Positions 21,576 through 29,856 of a DNA stretch of 41,116 nt are shown one piece after another (the stretch's first letter is position 1; each line of letters begins with the position of its first letter). This DNA is from Methylophaga sp. (lineage in GTDB: Bacteria > Pseudomonadota > Gammaproteobacteria > Nitrosococcales > Methylophagaceae). The notes below the pieces were generated by a model, which was not told the origin of the DNA, searched no databases, and was given only the letters and a program-made list of their open reading frames with translations. The stretch lies in NCBI GenBank assembly GCA_007117275.1, contig SKGV01000074.1, positions 1 to 41,116 of the forward strand, in the 5' to 3' direction. The translations under genes were made by a program, and so were the position numbers.

Positions 21576-21760
21576 AGATCTGCTCCCGCTGGATGAGTTG
21601 TTTCGCTTTCTTCTGTCTTGCAGCCTCTTAGTACGACCGCAAACAATTTTGGCTTGTTTTTGTACCAGTCAAACAATGTCGACTTTGACACGCCGGTTAT
21701 ACTGGTCACAGCAGCAAGGCTTTTCAACCCTGCTGCTTTTGCTTGTTGATTGGGGGTCAT
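21572..21760 (-). CDS. Small helix-turn-helix protein inside the tail module
   Basis: A 62-residue protein starting MTPNQQAKAAGLKSLAAVTSITGVSKSTLFDWYKNK: two short helices joined by a turn, with the STLFDWY recognition-helix pattern of small phage regulators. An upstream in-frame GTG at 21772 is also possible; neither has a strong ribosome site. It is coupled to the secreted-protein gene that follows. A regulator in the middle of tail genes is unusual; the two may be one inserted unit. Confidence 0.62.
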   Translation of the reverse strand: MTPNQQAKAAGLKSLAAVTSITGVSKSTLFDWYKNKPKLFAVVLRGCKTEESETTHPAGADL

Positions 21761-21809
21761 GCTTCTACCCACTCACCGCCCACGCTGGGGTAAGCGCCCC
21801 CACAGGATA

Positions 21810-22280
21810 TTACTCAGCTAGAGCCACTACAGGTGGCGTCTCGGACATTGAGCCAAACATAAATCGATAAGTCACTGTATTCAGCTTGCCGCTGGACGCC
21901 TGACTTGTAGCTGGAGCGCCCTCGACCAGTTTGCCGTCCTTGCATACCAACACGGCGCCACTAGGCATTGTGCGCGTCAGTGTGATTTTGTCGTTATTGG
22001 CCCGCTTTCCTTTTTCCGGCGTGTTGAGCTGAACCAACTGCTGCATAAAAACATGGTCCGGCGTGTTCGGGATAAGAGCAAGCGTAAGCTCTTTTGGAGT
22101 CGCCTCACTCCACGTGATCGGGTCGCCGTTGGTGCCAATCTCCATGCTGCCCAAGGTTACATTCGGGATGGATACTGGATCGGTGTCTTTCGGAAATGCG
22201 GTTAGGGGCACGGGTGCGCCCCCTGTGGTGTTGCTGGCACTGATTGTGACGATAGTGCCAAGATGTGATAAATCAGCCAT
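21810..22280 (-). CDS. Tail tube protein
   Basis: A 156-residue beta-rich protein with PNVTLGSMEIGTNGDPITWS and a C-terminal NTVTYRFMFGS strand. It follows the sheath directly, as tube genes do, and has a strong ribosome site (TAAGGAG) in a leader almost identical to that of the major capsid gene. Identification is from order, size and leader strength, with a fold consistent with tube proteins. A GGGG/CCCC hairpin follows the gene. Confidence 0.75.
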   Translation of the reverse strand: MADLSHLGTIVTISASNTTGGAPVPLTAFPKDTDPVSIPNVTLGSMEIGTNGDPITWSEATPKELTLALIPNTPDHVFMQQLVQLNTPEKGKRANNDKITLTRTMPSGAVLVCKDGKLVEGAPATSQASSGKLNTVTYRFMFGSMSETPPVVALAE

Positions 22281-22291
22281 GTGTCAGCTCC

Positions 22292-23788
22292 TTAAATGAG
22301 GATGTGGCGGCCTTGAACGCGATCAACAGAATCACGCTTGGCATAAACAATAGTGTAATCCATGAAATATGTGGTTACACCGCTCTGGTCAACTTCTTCG
22401 TTTATCGACACTGTGCGCCACCAGCCCTTGCTTGATATGTCGCGCCATGCGTTTTCATCGGCAGTCACTTGGGTGATGAAGCCTTTCTGAGTAGTGGTCA
22501 GCTGTTTGCCAGTTGCGATAGCGCCATTGAATTTAGCTGCTTCGATGGCTGCGTCAATATAGCTGTAGCCAATGTTGATGCCCTCCTCATCCGCTGGAAT
22601 CTGGTTGAACGCCAGAAACATATTCAGGAATGCCGCTTTCAAGCTGGCCTTGAACCACTGCTCGTTTGCGTACACGCCCATTGCAGTTGGTGCAGTCGAG
22701 CCACCCATCAGCGTGCCGCGTTGGTAGAAGCTGATCATGGTGCCCGCTTCCTGGGTCACTCCGTAATAATTGACGCGCTGGCCATCGTAAAAATCAGCCA
22801 GTGTGTCGGTGGTGACAGCGGGAGTCAGTCGAGCGTCAGTCTGATACTTGTAGTTGGCACTGGCTGCAGGTTTGTCAAACTGCTGAGACGCGAGGATAGC
22901 GCACGGCAACAGCCACGGATAGTCCTCATTATCGGGGTCATGCAGGGTTAAGCCGGTGCCGCTAAAGCCGCGCAATGACTCAGAATAGGCCACGGCATTC
23001 GAGGCTGTCACCCTCTGGTGGAATTGAAACTCGATATTGCGGGCATTGTTCCACGATGCCGCCTGCTCCACTTCGTCCTGCGTCAACTCAGGGATGAAGA
23101 CGAAGCTGCCGAAATTGTTGTTGACCTGAGTAGTCTGGCTCAATACATCGGTCACGGTTTGCGCTGCGATACCGTCACTCAGGATGGCCTGAGAGCCCCA
23201 TCCCAGATCAGCCAGCAGGCCAGCAGTTGCTGAGGTGACGGTGATAGCGCCGTCTGCCGCCTCGTTGCTGTCAAAATGGAAAGCTGTGCGCCCAGAATTA
23301 AATTGGACGGTAGCAGCTGCAAGAGGTCCCGCCGCCAACTGCATGGCAGCTTGAATTGTGGCTGCAATATCGGCATAGGCTGTTGCACCGCTGAAATCTA
23401 GTCCAGTGATTTCTGTGGCAACACCGCCAATAGTTATTTCAAGCTGCCCAGTGGTGACGGCTTGCAAATCTGACAAAGGTGCAACTTTAGAGCCAAAAAT
23501 CTGAGCACTGGTGTCCACGTCCGCCCAGCGTGCAAACTGGATATTTTTTGGCTGAGTGATGACTTTGGAAACAAATCCAAAATAGTATTCGGCCTGCTTG
23601 TACTCGTCAGAAGTCGAGTCGCCAAACCACTCCAGCACAGAGTTAGGGTTGCTGAAATTCAGAATACCGCCGGTTGGGACTAGCTCGTTTGAAGTGTAGA
23701 GCCGGAGCAGCAATTCACGCGCCCCGACGGCAGCCGCGCCACCAACACCGGAGGTGATGTCAACGTAGCGATTTGATGAAATAGGCAT
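22292..23788 (-). CDS. Contractile tail sheath (DUF3383 family)
   Basis: A 498-residue protein. The N-terminal YVDITSGVGGA, the middle GLTLHDPDNEDYPWLLPCAILASQQFD and YYGVTQEAGTMISFYQRGTLMGG, and the C-terminal WWRTVSINEE...YTIVYAKRDSVDRVQGRHILI match DUF3383 sheath proteins. It shows that the virion is a myovirus: sheath contraction drives the tube through the envelope. It starts at ATG 23788 after GAGGTAA. The residue 120-220 region is an inserted domain of the kind variable among sheaths. Confidence 0.88.
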   Translation of the reverse strand: MPISSNRYVDITSGVGGAAAVGARELLLRLYTSNELVPTGGILNFSNPNSVLEWFGDSTSDEYKQAEYYFGFVSKVITQPKNIQFARWADVDTSAQIFGSKVAPLSDLQAVTTGQLEITIGGVATEITGLDFSGATAYADIAATIQAAMQLAAGPLAAATVQFNSGRTAFHFDSNEAADGAITVTSATAGLLADLGWGSQAILSDGIAAQTVTDVLSQTTQVNNNFGSFVFIPELTQDEVEQAASWNNARNIEFQFHQRVTASNAVAYSESLRGFSGTGLTLHDPDNEDYPWLLPCAILASQQFDKPAASANYKYQTDARLTPAVTTDTLADFYDGQRVNYYGVTQEAGTMISFYQRGTLMGGSTAPTAMGVYANEQWFKASLKAAFLNMFLAFNQIPADEEGINIGYSYIDAAIEAAKFNGAIATGKQLTTTQKGFITQVTADENAWRDISSKGWWRTVSINEEVDQSGVTTYFMDYTIVYAKRDSVDRVQGRHILI

Positions 23789-23817
23789 AACGATTTACCT
23801 CGGTTGTGTTTTGATGA

Positions 23818-24372
23818 TTATACGCGACCCACGGCGCCGATAGTATCTCCGACGACCTGAGCGGGCTTAGTGTACTGGGTATTGTAGCTGACAACTACGT
23901 CGAAGCTTGGCGTAGACTCCCATTGATCAGACTCATTGAGATCAAACGCAGGGCGAACCGGAGTGCAAGACAGAATGTTTACGCCTGCGCTTTTCAATGC
24001 GCGAATTGAATCTGGGTGCTCTAGAGTGTCAGCCACTATGTGAGCAAGATCGTGAGCCGGAATATCGCTCGGGTTTGCAGGATCAAAGTCTGAAAGCGCG
24101 CTAATCTGGTACGTCTTTTGCTTCACGTGATTGATCGTCAGGCCTAGTGATTCGTCAGGCTGCTGGCTGTAGGTGCGGCCCCATCCGATATTTGTGTTAG
24201 TGACCGGCTCGATAAACACCTGATATTTTTCCGCGCCTTGGGCAGCGCCGGAATGTTGGCGTGTTGGCTGGCTGCGTCGAGATACACGCAGATCAGAGAC
24301 CCCGTATAGATTTAGCTGGCGTTTAATTTCAGCGATCAGCGCCGCCACTATCTGCCCATCAAGCATCGCCAA
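23818..24372 (-). CDS. Tail terminator (neck gp12-like, LIC_12616 type)
   Basis: A 184-residue protein. RQHSGAAQGAEKYQVFIEP, WGRTYSQQPDES and the conserved end SPTFDVVVSYN-like segment (here TPSFDVVVSYNTQYTKPA) match the neck terminator family of DUF2184/DUF3383 phages. It caps the tube and joins it to the head. It overlaps its upstream neighbour by 14 bases. Confidence 0.75.
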   Translation of the reverse strand: MAMLDGQIVAALIAEIKRQLNLYGVSDLRVSRRSQPTRQHSGAAQGAEKYQVFIEPVTNTNIGWGRTYSQQPDESLGLTINHVKQKTYQISALSDFDPANPSDIPAHDLAHIVADTLEHPDSIRALKSAGVNILSCTPVRPAFDLNESDQWESTPSFDVVVSYNTQYTKPAQVVGDTIGAVGRV

Positions 24373-24733
24373 TCCTCACCGCTATAACCTGATTCCAGCC
24401 GCCCTGTTCCAGCCAGTCATTGGCCGTGGGCAGGGCCTTCCATTCGCTGCCGCCCCATATGATTTTGTCGGCGTTCCGAGTTCGATCCAGTAGGGCAATC
24501 AGGCTGGTATCAAAAATCTGGATGTATTGTTTCTCGAAATCCAGTCCATTCGATTGGATCTTTTCCCTGCTCAAGGGGTACACGCCTGCGCGGCGCGTCA
24601 CCGGCTCCGCATACTCATCAATATCGTATCCCTGCGCGTTGGTCGTGCGACCCAGCCACGTGACCAACTGATATTCCTGCCGTCCAATAACCGACTGAGC
24701 AGCAGACAGCACGTTAAACCCAAAATTCTGCAT
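24359..24733 (-). CDS. Neck/head-completion protein
   Basis: A 124-residue beta protein (TWLGRTTNAQGYDIDEY, then EKQYIQIFDTSLIALLDRT and KIIWGGSEWKAL). This pattern and its place between the gp10-like protein and the tail terminator match the small collar or stopper proteins of this phage type. No enzymatic motif. Confidence 0.65.
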   Translation of the reverse strand: MQNFGFNVLSAAQSVIGRQEYQLVTWLGRTTNAQGYDIDEYAEPVTRRAGVYPLSREKIQSNGLDFEKQYIQIFDTSLIALLDRTRNADKIIWGGSEWKALPTANDWLEQGGWNQVIAVRIGDA

Positions 24734-25278
24734 CAGGAAACCTCATGTGTGAGAGTTGATATCATGTACCCGGTTTCGCGTAAGGGGTCTTGATTTCGGA
24801 ATGGTTGCCCCAGCTCTCCAGCACCTGTTTTGCCCTCTGCGATCGCAGCAGCAACTTGGCCAACCAGTCTTTTTCCGACTGGAACATTGTCATTCCTGAG
24901 TCTACGCAGCGCAAGCGTTACAGGTGATAACGGCAGGTGACTACCGCTAACAATGGCGTTTTTAATGTCAGCCTCGGCAACAAGCCCCACCGTCCGCAAG
25001 ACACCAGAGTAATCACCACTGCCTGAAATCCATTGCTTTGCTGCCTGCATAAAAATGTCACGCCATTTGTCCAGATTTTCTTCCATAGCGGGACGCATAA
25101 ATGGTCGGGCTGGTGCTGTTTTCGTTCCGTACTCCTGCCATGCTGCAACCAGAGCCACGGGCCTTCCGTCTTCGTATTTCGCGCCCTCGAACCAGCCTAC
25201 CTGCAATTTCTCTTTGGTCTGCCTCAGTTTTGAGGTCAGGCCTCTGAGCTGGCGCGAATTGATTTTAACGGTAGCCAT
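24733..25278 (-). CDS. Virion morphogenesis protein (HK97 gp10 / Mu gpG-like)
   Basis: A 181-residue protein with ALVAAWQEYGTKTAPARPFMRPA (residues about 42-64), the signature of the gp10-like morphogenesis family (YGT...PRPF). Helical C half with a basic patch (LALRRLRNDN). ATG 25278 overlaps the preceding stop as TGATG; an alternative TTG is one codon upstream. It acts at the head-tail junction. Confidence 0.8.
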   Translation of the reverse strand: MATVKINSRQLRGLTSKLRQTKEKLQVGWFEGAKYEDGRPVALVAAWQEYGTKTAPARPFMRPAMEENLDKWRDIFMQAAKQWISGSGDYSGVLRTVGLVAEADIKNAIVSGSHLPLSPVTLALRRLRNDNVPVGKRLVGQVAAAIAEGKTGAGELGQPFRNQDPLRETGYMISTLTHEVS

Positions 25279-25685
25279 CAAAAGCGCCTGAACGCTTGCA
25301 TGGATTGATCGCCACCGTAGTAATCACCAACGGCAGACACGGAAATCAGGGCTGACAACTCAACCCCATAGGGCGTAGTCATCAGCCAGTAACTGAAATT
25401 TGATTTTGAGGGTGGCTCGGAAAATGAAACATTGACTGGGCCCTCTGATGCAGAGGAAACCACTCTACCGGGATTGCCGGCCACCACCATCACAGACAGA
25501 GACAGCAGGTGAGCTACCATTAACTGATATGCGTACTGCCTGCAGCTGTCGTCAAACGTGCATGAGTTATCCTCTATGTAGCATTTGGCGACAATCATTT
25601 TGCCGCTGAGCATGGCATCTGGATACGCGGCATCGTCATCAAATACCGGAAACGCTGCGCGGAATGCCGAAATATCCAGATCCAT
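25278..25685 (-). CDS. DUF4054 head-tail adaptor
   Basis: A 135-residue protein. FRAAFPVFDDDAAYPDAML, YAYQLMVAHLLSL and SASEGPVNVSFSEPP with YWLMTTPYGVEL reproduce the DUF4054 pattern (connector protein between portal and neck). It starts after GGAG and ends coupled to the next gene. Confidence 0.83.
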   Translation of the reverse strand: MDLDISAFRAAFPVFDDDAAYPDAMLSGKMIVAKCYIEDNSCTFDDSCRQYAYQLMVAHLLSLSVMVVAGNPGRVVSSASEGPVNVSFSEPPSKSNFSYWLMTTPYGVELSALISVSAVGDYYGGDQSMQAFRRF

Positions 25686-25689
25686 TTAT

Positions 25690-26058
25690 TTACTCCTCAG
25701 CGTCGGCAGTATTCAGCTTGACATCAACGCCTTTCTTGCCCGCTTTAGCCTTCAGCTCTTCTTCAGTTTTCGGAGCTGCGCCGTCACGCTTTGGACTAGA
25801 TGGTTTGGTCATAGTCAAAAAACCACGATCAGCCAAGCGCTTGAACACGGGGTTTTCTTTTAGTGCTTTCAGTTCTGCATCCGACACCTCGGTTTCAACA
25901 AACTTCTGGGTCTGGTGGTGCTTGTTTGCAACATTGGCACCGCCTTTGATCAGGATTGCAGAGCCGTAACGATTGCGGACAATACGGCCATCTTTTGCAG
26001 AGGGCTCGTATTTTGGAAATGTGCGGTCATTAGACAGTGTGGAGTAAATAGTTGGCAT
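25690..26058 (-). CDS. Head-region protein of unknown function
   Basis: A 122-residue protein starting MPTIYSTLSNDRTFPKYEPS, with a beta N half (RYGSAILIKGGANVANKH) and a lysine- and proline-rich C half. It lies between the major capsid gene and the DUF4054 adaptor, where small head accessory proteins are common in this phage group. No family assigned. Confidence 0.6.
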   Translation of the reverse strand: MPTIYSTLSNDRTFPKYEPSAKDGRIVRNRYGSAILIKGGANVANKHHQTQKFVETEVSDAELKALKENPVFKRLADRGFLTMTKPSSPKRDGAAPKTEEELKAKAGKKGVDVKLNTADAEE

Positions 26059-26086
26059 GTTTTAGAACCCTTAATTGATCTGAATA

Positions 26087-26104
26087 AGCGGGGCGAACCC
26101 CGCT
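26087..26104 (-). terminator. Strong hairpin after the capsid gene
   Basis: On the minus strand AGCGGGG-TTCG-CCCCGCT (26104-26087), followed by TATTCAG. The UUCG-capped 7-bp stem is terminator-like but has little T-run. It may partly terminate, or protect the 3' end of the abundant capsid message. Confidence 0.6.
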
Positions 26105-26132
26105 GTTATATGCACCAGAATGCCGAAATACA

Positions 26133-27260
26133 TCAAGCCCCTGAGTATCTTACAACCGCAAATCCTCGCTTCACGAAACAGCCAGCGGTCGCAGAGGTGT
26201 AACCCTCGTTGACACCGCGCATGGTCTGCACCGTATTGAGGGCAGTCATCTTGCTGGGCACCGCTTGGATAACGGTTTGTCCGCCATCGGTGCCGGAGCC
26301 CTCGACAGTCTCAGGGTACAGGTAAAACACGTTTTCACCACCATCAGCGCCGTCGAATTCCGGAATGGACTCCACGGTAATGTTGGGGTAGTTTTTGCTC
26401 AGCCACTCGTTAACGGTCATGCCATTGGCAAACGAGCTGTCGGACTCATTCATCAAATCCTTGACGCTTGCTGCAATAGCCAACTTCAGGCTCATGGATT
26501 CAGGGTCAACCTGAGAGCCTGATTGGGCGCGCAGGGTGGACACCGCGGTCACGATGTCGGTAACGCGCTCAGCAACAGTCTTGCTTGCCCATGTGGTATC
26601 GCCACCAGCACCATTTGCCAAGGTCACAAACGCGGGCAGGTTCAGGTCGTTCAGGATGCCGTAGGTGCGGTTATTGCCGCCGTTGAAACCGTAGAAGAAA
26701 ATTTCGTTACGGAGAATTTCAAATGCCAAGGCCACAGCCGCACGCTTTTCAGACATGCTATCGAAACCGGCTTTGGAGCTGCGCTCTTCATCCAGCTTGG
26801 ACATTTGCGCACCCAGCTCAAAACGCACAACGGTACGTCGCTCATAGGTGGCGTTCCATGCTGCGATCGGAATGTCACCGTGATCCTTGTACAGCCCAGG
26901 CTGCCCCAAGTGCTCCAGAATGGTCATTACGATTTCTTCGTCCGACCAGTCGCCCACCGTCATGACCGGCGCGAGTACATCGCCACGGCGCGCAGTGGTG
27001 AGGATATGGACAACGCCCTGCAAGAACTCCTGCAAGAACTGAACCGGAACACCTGCGCTTGAGGTGGTTACGGGCTGGGTCAGACCCGCATCCATCGCTA
27101 CGCTTAGAGCATTGCGAGCGAAGCTGTGATCCATGCTGATGCCCATGCGGCGCAGAGTTTTAGGGTCTTTAGCCAGTGCGGCTAACTGATCCCCGTCAAA
27201 CGCCACCCCGCCCATTTTGGCAGAGGAGCGCGTTTTAGTTACGTGATGAATCTTGCTCAT
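26133..27260 (-). CDS. Major capsid protein (DUF2184)
   Basis: A 375-residue protein. SMDHSFARNALSVAMDAG, FLQEFLQGVVHILTTARRGDVLAPV and the segment EILRNEIFFYGFNGGNNRTYGILNDLNLP are the core of DUF2184 coat proteins (HK97 fold); the C-terminus ends TAGCFVKRGFAVVRYSG. It starts after an ideal TAAGGAG leader, nearly the same as that of the tube gene. Hundreds of copies form the icosahedral head together with the cement protein encoded upstream. Confidence 0.9.
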   Translation of the reverse strand: MSKIHHVTKTRSSAKMGGVAFDGDQLAALAKDPKTLRRMGISMDHSFARNALSVAMDAGLTQPVTTSSAGVPVQFLQEFLQGVVHILTTARRGDVLAPVMTVGDWSDEEIVMTILEHLGQPGLYKDHGDIPIAAWNATYERRTVVRFELGAQMSKLDEERSSKAGFDSMSEKRAAVALAFEILRNEIFFYGFNGGNNRTYGILNDLNLPAFVTLANGAGGDTTWASKTVAERVTDIVTAVSTLRAQSGSQVDPESMSLKLAIAASVKDLMNESDSSFANGMTVNEWLSKNYPNITVESIPEFDGADGGENVFYLYPETVEGSGTDGGQTVIQAVPSKMTALNTVQTMRGVNEGYTSATAGCFVKRGFAVVRYSGA

Positions 27261-27272
27261 GTGTCAGGCTCC

Positions 27273-27785
27273 TTAAGCGCCGGTTGAATCGGATTTGTCA
27301 CCGGCGAAATCGACGTAAATAACGGCGATACTCGGAGCGGTAACGTTGAAGATTTCGACGGTGCCACCTGGTACGCGGGTGGAGTCGGCGGGAGGCGCGG
27401 CATCTGGGGCAACGGTGGTCAAAGCGCCGGTAGCGTTTGTCCAGTAGACGAAATCGCCTTTGGCAGCCACAGCGGGCAGGTTCACGAAAACGTAGCCCTT
27501 ACGAATAATCTGCGTAGGCGTTCCGTTGTCGATGATGGTGATGTTGTCTAGGGTTGGACGTGCCAGAGTTTTCGGCATGCCGATAACCCCAGCGAACCGA
27601 GAAGACGCAGCAACACCGGCCTGCTGGTCTTCGCCATCAACATAGGTGACCACTCGGCCAATCACGTTGTTGGCTTCAGACGCAGAATTCAGGATCAGAG
27701 TTCGGACGCCTTGCGGCTCGGTAGAATAAAACTCACCCACCACGCCAGATCCGAGCTGGGCATTTGTTACGGAGGTTTGTGCCAT
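27273..27785 (-). CDS. Capsid decoration/cement protein (gp24-like)
   Basis: A 170-residue beta protein (GSGVVGEFYSTEPQGVRTLIL, SSRFAGVIGMPKTL, PTQIIRKGYVFVNLPAVAAKGDFVYW). The repeated strand pattern and the position just upstream of the capsid gene match structural cement proteins that stabilise the shell. No other role is suggested. Confidence 0.75.
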   Translation of the reverse strand: MAQTSVTNAQLGSGVVGEFYSTEPQGVRTLILNSASEANNVIGRVVTYVDGEDQQAGVAASSRFAGVIGMPKTLARPTLDNITIIDNGTPTQIIRKGYVFVNLPAVAAKGDFVYWTNATGALTTVAPDAAPPADSTRVPGGTVEIFNVTAPSIAVIYVDFAGDKSDSTGA

Positions 27786-27787
27786 GA

Positions 27788-28927
27788 TTAAAGCCCCATT
27801 TCTTCGAGTTTGGAGACAACCGCGGCAGCAGACGCAGCGTCTTGCGCGGTGCCGCTGTCAATAGTGGTGCCTGCATTCTTGCGGGCATGAAGATAGCCGC
27901 GAACAGCCGCCAGAGCAGAGCCAGAGTCGCAAGCGATACCGATGATTTCAGCGGCTTTCTTTGCAACGCCAGCAGCATCAAGGCCTGTGCCATCAATGCG
28001 GCCAATGACCGGCTCAAGCTCCTTGACAAGGTTTTGCTTTTCAGTGATCTGGCGCTCAATAGTGTCTGAGTCCATAGCCTTACCACTCAACTGCTTGACC
28101 TGTTTTTGCAAACCAGCAATGGTTTTCGCCATAGCGTCCATCGCTTCCGAGTCGTAAACTTTACCTTCACCTTCTTCCTCTGGTTTCTCGGCACCGGCCG
28201 CGACAGCCTCTTCGGCACCGGCCGCGACAGCCTCTTCGGCACCGGCCGCGACAGCCTGTTCACCATCACCCAGCATAGCGCCGATTTCGGCGTAAAGCTT
28301 GGCGAGCTCTTCCTTAGCGGGTTCAGCGTCCCGCACCTTTTGCAGCATTTCTTCAAGTGTCATTTCTAGACCCTCTTCAATAGTTAAGCTATCCAGCGCA
28401 ATACACGCCCGATCCATTGCCACAGAAAACTGTGACCCCATTCGCCCCTCTTCAACGCTGGCTAAGTGGTTGCCACGGATATTCCGCTGAACAACATCAT
28501 ACCGCAAGCCGTCCGGTGTTGTGCCGCCTACAATGTCCCATGTGCAACGAAATCCGCAAGACAGCTCGCGAAGCCCAGCTTGTATTGCTGACTTTAAGCT
28601 GGTTCCGAAGGTTTTTACTGTGCCAACCAAGCCAGCGCCTTTTTTGTAGTGTACGTCCTGCCCCGTGGTACCTTGTACGCCGATATCTTCAGCAGCGGTA
28701 AATGATTCTCCCGCCATTTCGTGACGCGGAAACCAAGGAGAGAGCTTGAAAGACTCTATGGTTTCAGGATTGTTTAATTCAGACTCTGGACGGTAAACAT
28801 TATAGACACGGTCAGGGTCAAGCTCTGGTGAAATCTCGCGACCCAGATACGGGAAAACACCCGGCTTTGAAAGCATGGTGTTCGGAAAGGTGACGTAACC
28901 GTTTTCGTCTTCGTAGTATTCTGGCAT
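27788..28927 (-). CDS. DUF2213 prohead protease with scaffold-like C-terminus
   Basis: A 379-residue protein. The N half (residues 1-185) is the DUF2213 domain, with SPWFPRHEMAGESFTA (candidate His) and LRELSCGFRCTWDI (candidate Ser), consistent with a Ser/His maturation protease. The C half is acidic helix typical of scaffolds: a coiled coil (IAGLQKQVKQLSG) after a triplicated AVAAGAEE linker. Cleavage of scaffold from capsid is inferred from family and neighbours. ATG 28927 follows GAGGTAGG. Confidence 0.8.
   Translation of the reverse strand: MPEYYEDENGYVTFPNTMLSKPGVFPYLGREISPELDPDRVYNVYRPESELNNPETIESFKLSPWFPRHEMAGESFTAAEDIGVQGTTGQDVHYKKGAGLVGTVKTFGTSLKSAIQAGLRELSCGFRCTWDIVGGTTPDGLRYDVVQRNIRGNHLASVEEGRMGSQFSVAMDRACIALDSLTIEEGLEMTLEEMLQKVRDAEPAKEELAKLYAEIGAMLGDGEQAVAAGAEEAVAAGAEEAVAAGAEKPEEEGEGKVYDSEAMDAMAKTIAGLQKQVKQLSGKAMDSDTIERQITEKQNLVKELEPVIGRIDGTGLDAAGVAKKAAEIIGIACDSGSALAAVRGYLHARKNAGTTIDSGTAQDAASAAAVVSKLEEMGL
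28188..28259. repeat. 24-bp tandem repeat, three copies, inside the DUF2213 gene
   Basis: Units 28188-28211, 28212-28235 and 28236-28259 differ by one base and encode three AVAAGAEE blocks in the linker of the protease/scaffold protein. The length keeps the frame, so copy number could vary without loss of function. Confidence 0.9.
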
Positions 28928-28962
28928 GATTCCTACCTCATGTATTTATGGCCAGTGTACCG

Positions 28963-29856
28963 CTATTTTTCAGGGTTGCCAAACTCTAGGACCGGCTCGC
29001 GGTAGCATTTGCAGTTCACGGCCTGACCGGGGTGTCCTCTCTCTCCCGTCTTTAAGTCGATTACTGGCGGATCATCAAGACTAAACACCTGTCCATTGAG
29101 CACGTTTTTATGGTACGCCCTTGGTTCCTGCGAGCCTCCCGCGTGCCGCCAGCGGTACTTGCTAATCCCCACCGATCGCATACGGCTATCCGTGATGCTG
29201 GCGTAGGCCTTGCGCGTCTGATCCAGCGTGATGTTCTTGGCTTTGTTTTTGTAGACCCTGAATCGGCCCTGCAACATTGAGTCTATGGCTTTGATGGTGT
29301 CAGTGTAATTACCCTTGGGTGAGGCAATCGAACGCATTAATGCTTCCTGAACCTCGGCCAAATACTCACCACTTATCGACCTGATTAGGCTGCTGGCCTG
29401 CTGAGTACCAGCTGCAATAACATCACGAGTTGCGCCCGTTAAACGGCTAGCGTTAATTGTTGCGCCTCCGGTCAACTTGTCAACACTGCGCTGCAGGTCT
29501 TCGGCAGTAAATGAGGTTATGTCGTCAAATATCGAATGACTAAACCGCTTTGAGAATTCCAAAAAACGCTTGTTCCATTCGCGCGCCAGCTTGTTTGTCA
29601 GTATCCGTGCACGGCTAGTGATGCTGGCGTCCATCGCCACATCTTGGATAGTCTGTTTTGCCAGATCGGTACGGAACAGCTCCTTGACCCGCTTGCTCAC
29701 ATCAAGGTGCATTTTTCGAACCTGTCGCATTGCTTCTTTAGCCTTTCGATCAGCATAAACCGGATTGAGGCGTAAAGGCTCGCCGGTCAAATAAACATCC
29801 CTGTTTTTTGCCCAATCATATTTCTGTCGAGTGAGTTTAATTCTGCGCTTGGTCAT
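28963..29856 (-). CDS. Minor head protein (Mu F / SPP1 gp7-like)
   Basis: A 297-residue protein. Helical first two thirds; the C-terminal domain KYRWRHAGGSQEPRAYHKNVLNGQVF, then DDPPVIDL, HPGQAVNCKCYREPV is the SPP1 gp7/Mu F head-morphogenesis signature with its conserved NCxC. A few copies sit near the portal and may enter the cell with DNA. ATG 29856 is used; a TTG four codons upstream (29868), with GGGAG, is an alternative start. The start overlaps the portal gene by 20 bases. Confidence 0.85.
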   Translation of the reverse strand: MTKRRIKLTRQKYDWAKNRDVYLTGEPLRLNPVYADRKAKEAMRQVRKMHLDVSKRVKELFRTDLAKQTIQDVAMDASITSRARILTNKLAREWNKRFLEFSKRFSHSIFDDITSFTAEDLQRSVDKLTGGATINASRLTGATRDVIAAGTQQASSLIRSISGEYLAEVQEALMRSIASPKGNYTDTIKAIDSMLQGRFRVYKNKAKNITLDQTRKAYASITDSRMRSVGISKYRWRHAGGSQEPRAYHKNVLNGQVFSLDDPPVIDLKTGERGHPGQAVNCKCYREPVLEFGNPEK

